Source: Siphlonurus alternatus
Taxonomy: Eukaryota > Arthropoda > Insecta > Ephemeroptera > Siphlonuridae
Assembly: GCA_949825025.1 (NCBI GenBank)
Contig: OX463778.1
Location: 30,077,969 to 30,141,968 of the forward strand
DNA: 64,000 nucleotides
Reading direction: 5' to 3'
The position numbers and the translations under genes were made by a program. The notes beneath the pieces were generated by a model. It did no database searches. It had not been told where the DNA came from and saw only the letters and a program-made list of their open reading frames with translations. Below are positions 62,644 through 64,000 of this stretch, piece by piece; within the stretch, counting starts at the first letter, position 1; each line of letters opens with the position of its first letter.

Positions 62644-62810
62644 GAAGCTTCTTCTCGATGTACCCGCGACATCGCACGCTCATCTCCATCAACAAGCGCT
62701 CCACCGGGCGCCGTAACCGCGAGTTTAACGCCAGGCACGACTGGAACTCGTTACTCAGTGACGATCCGCGCCTTCTCTTCGCGCGCTTCTCCCAGGACTT
62801 CTTTCCCGCG
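62644..62810 (+). CDS. FOXRED2: FOXRED2, second coding exon
   Basis: Enters in phase 1 after TTTCAG (the G of exon 1 plus GA makes Gly) and leaves in phase 0 at donor GTGAGT (62811). It encodes [19 protein letters not shown], then [20 protein letters not shown] and QDFFPA. This is the highly conserved YPRHRxLISINKR / RHDWNSLLS stretch of FOXRED2, within the flavin-binding domain. Exon junctions and sequence leave little doubt. The remaining exons lie beyond the window or were not found. Confidence 0.95.
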
Positions 62811-63402
62811 GTGAGTGTTGACTTGCCGAACAACTACTGGAGAGGCTCAATACTGTAGACGCTATTATTTTATTTTTTTAGGCATAAAGGAATCATGAGT
62901 GCCTCTGTCAGTCCAAGACTAAATTACAAGGGTGATTTTAGTAGTACTTTAATTAGTACAGAAACTGCCTTCCCACTAGTATTTTAACGCAACTTCTCCC
63001 CACTTCTTCTTGAATATGGTTACTTAGTTGTTTTTGTATATATATGAAACAGTTTGTACCTTTTAGCTAATAAAACGTAATTAATTTAACATGCTTCGAA
63101 TTCATGTAAATAAAATGATTAAAAATTAGTTCTGCTATTGAAAATAACGTATATTATATCAGTTACGCAAATTGAACAAACAAAACTCTAAACTTCATGG
63201 AAACAATAAAATTCTGCTATTAATTAGAAAGTAGAATTTTAACTTGACGTGAATGTAAATATTCATAATAATTAAATAAATACTTTGATACATAATATTC
63301 TATACCACACCGATCTTAATACATCAGTTTAAAAAAAAAAAAAAACTGTAACTTATAAAAATTATAAAACATGATAGAATATAATATAAATATACAGTAT
63401 AC

Positions 63403-63447
<45 letters not shown>

Positions 63448-63799
63448 TGTATTATGTGTTACATACAACTTTAAATAATGAATATGATCTTTATTTTTTT
63501 TTTAATCTTAATACTTAAATTTATTTAAAAAATAAAAAACTGATGAGTTCACACTAGCGGTGTAATTCTATTTGAAGCAAATTGGTTCTATGTGGTGGTT
63601 ATTCACTTTTTGTAGATGGGCATTTGCCTTTTTCAGCCACCAATTGGGTTATTTTGTTCCCTCCCAAGTATGTAATTTTTAACCCAATAAACAATTATTA
63701 TTATTGTTAAGCAGCTGGCAAACATTTCTGAAAATCGTTTTCACAACACTGTATTTTGATTTGACGCGTGGGTGTTATATTAATATATATATATATATA

Positions 63800-63862
<63 letters not shown>

Positions 63863-63909
63863 GTTTAACTGTGGGTTTATAACAGATTAAATAAATGCCA
63901 GCAGTACAG
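62811..63909 (+). other. FOXRED2 intron 2 (part) with microsatellites and a retroposon tail
   Basis: AT-rich. (AT)n at 63412-63446 and 63782-63860. A retroposon-like 3' segment with CCCAATAAACAATTATTATT at about 63682-63705, preceded by CCACCAATTGGG. No gene. Confidence 0.6.
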
Positions 63910-63992
63910 TTCAAAATGTTAAAGATGATCTCTCTTCTGTTGCTGGAAGTTGTGTGAACATGTATTTCACAATGGCTCGTCAGCTGCAGAAA
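63910..63992 (+). CDS. Candidate exon at the window edge
   Basis: After GTACAG (AG at 63908-63909) the frame QNVKDDLSSVAGSCVNMYFT then MARQLQK runs to a consensus donor GTAAGA at 63993. It does not match the FOXRED2 sequence expected after the second exon as I know it, so it may be a lineage-specific exon, another gene, or chance. No strong pyrimidine tract precedes it. Confidence 0.3.
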
Positions 63993-64000
63993 GTAAGAAG

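Overview
The window is eukaryotic, most likely from an AT-rich invertebrate animal. It has intron-split genes with GT-AG junctions, long (AT)n runs, many small inverted-repeat transposons, a 5S-rRNA-derived repeat and a clear metazoan gene (FOXRED2). The species cannot be fixed from the sequence. Coding content is small and most of the window is repeat.

Region 1 (1-3.9 kb) is AT-rich and holds two plus-strand exon candidates: a cysteine-rich terminal exon (532-698) and an exon resembling TEX47/BLUF-like proteins (2768-2935). Region 2 (3.9-46.4 kb) is a tandem array of a GC-rich repeat of about 1.34 kb, with eight full or interrupted units plus one fragment. Most units carry a perfect heat-shock-element motif and, about 20 bp on, a match to the bilaterian CTCF consensus. 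The array has been invaded repeatedly: by a 2-kb AGTGGT-rich foldback element (4723-6738), a pentamer satellite (9785-10150), a 1356-bp solo LTR (39483-40838, TSD AGGT, three perfect CREs) and, most strikingly, a 26.6-kb insertion (11093-37710).

The 26.6-kb insertion splits one array unit at a single point. It has 28-29 bp terminal inverted repeats, a further 41-bp inverted repeat inside them, and two large arms of one 161-bp satellite in opposite orientations (12.6-19.5 kb and 28.2-37.3 kb). Its core holds a degraded Ulp1/SENP-type (C48) cysteine protease with all catalytic residues still readable, an unrecognised decayed spliced ORF, two TTAA-flanked palindromic MITEs (one in the satellite arm) and a nested 3.2-kb foldback element. 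I read it as a giant, satellite-armed, now non-autonomous DNA transposon; this is the best candidate for an undescribed system.

Region 3 (46.4-53.7 kb) has a GC-rich stretch, a possible promoter and first exon (47460-47486), and three exons at 49.1, 49.6 and 51.1 kb whose phases fit one plus-strand gene that I cannot name. Region 4 (53.7-64 kb) is AT-rich and holds the first two coding exons of FOXRED2 (59670-59862 and 62644-62810), which encode a signal peptide and the FAD-binding GxGxxG motif of an ER flavoprotein. A 323-bp pure ATTCT microsatellite sits at 58.1 kb behind what looks like a retroposon 3' tail.
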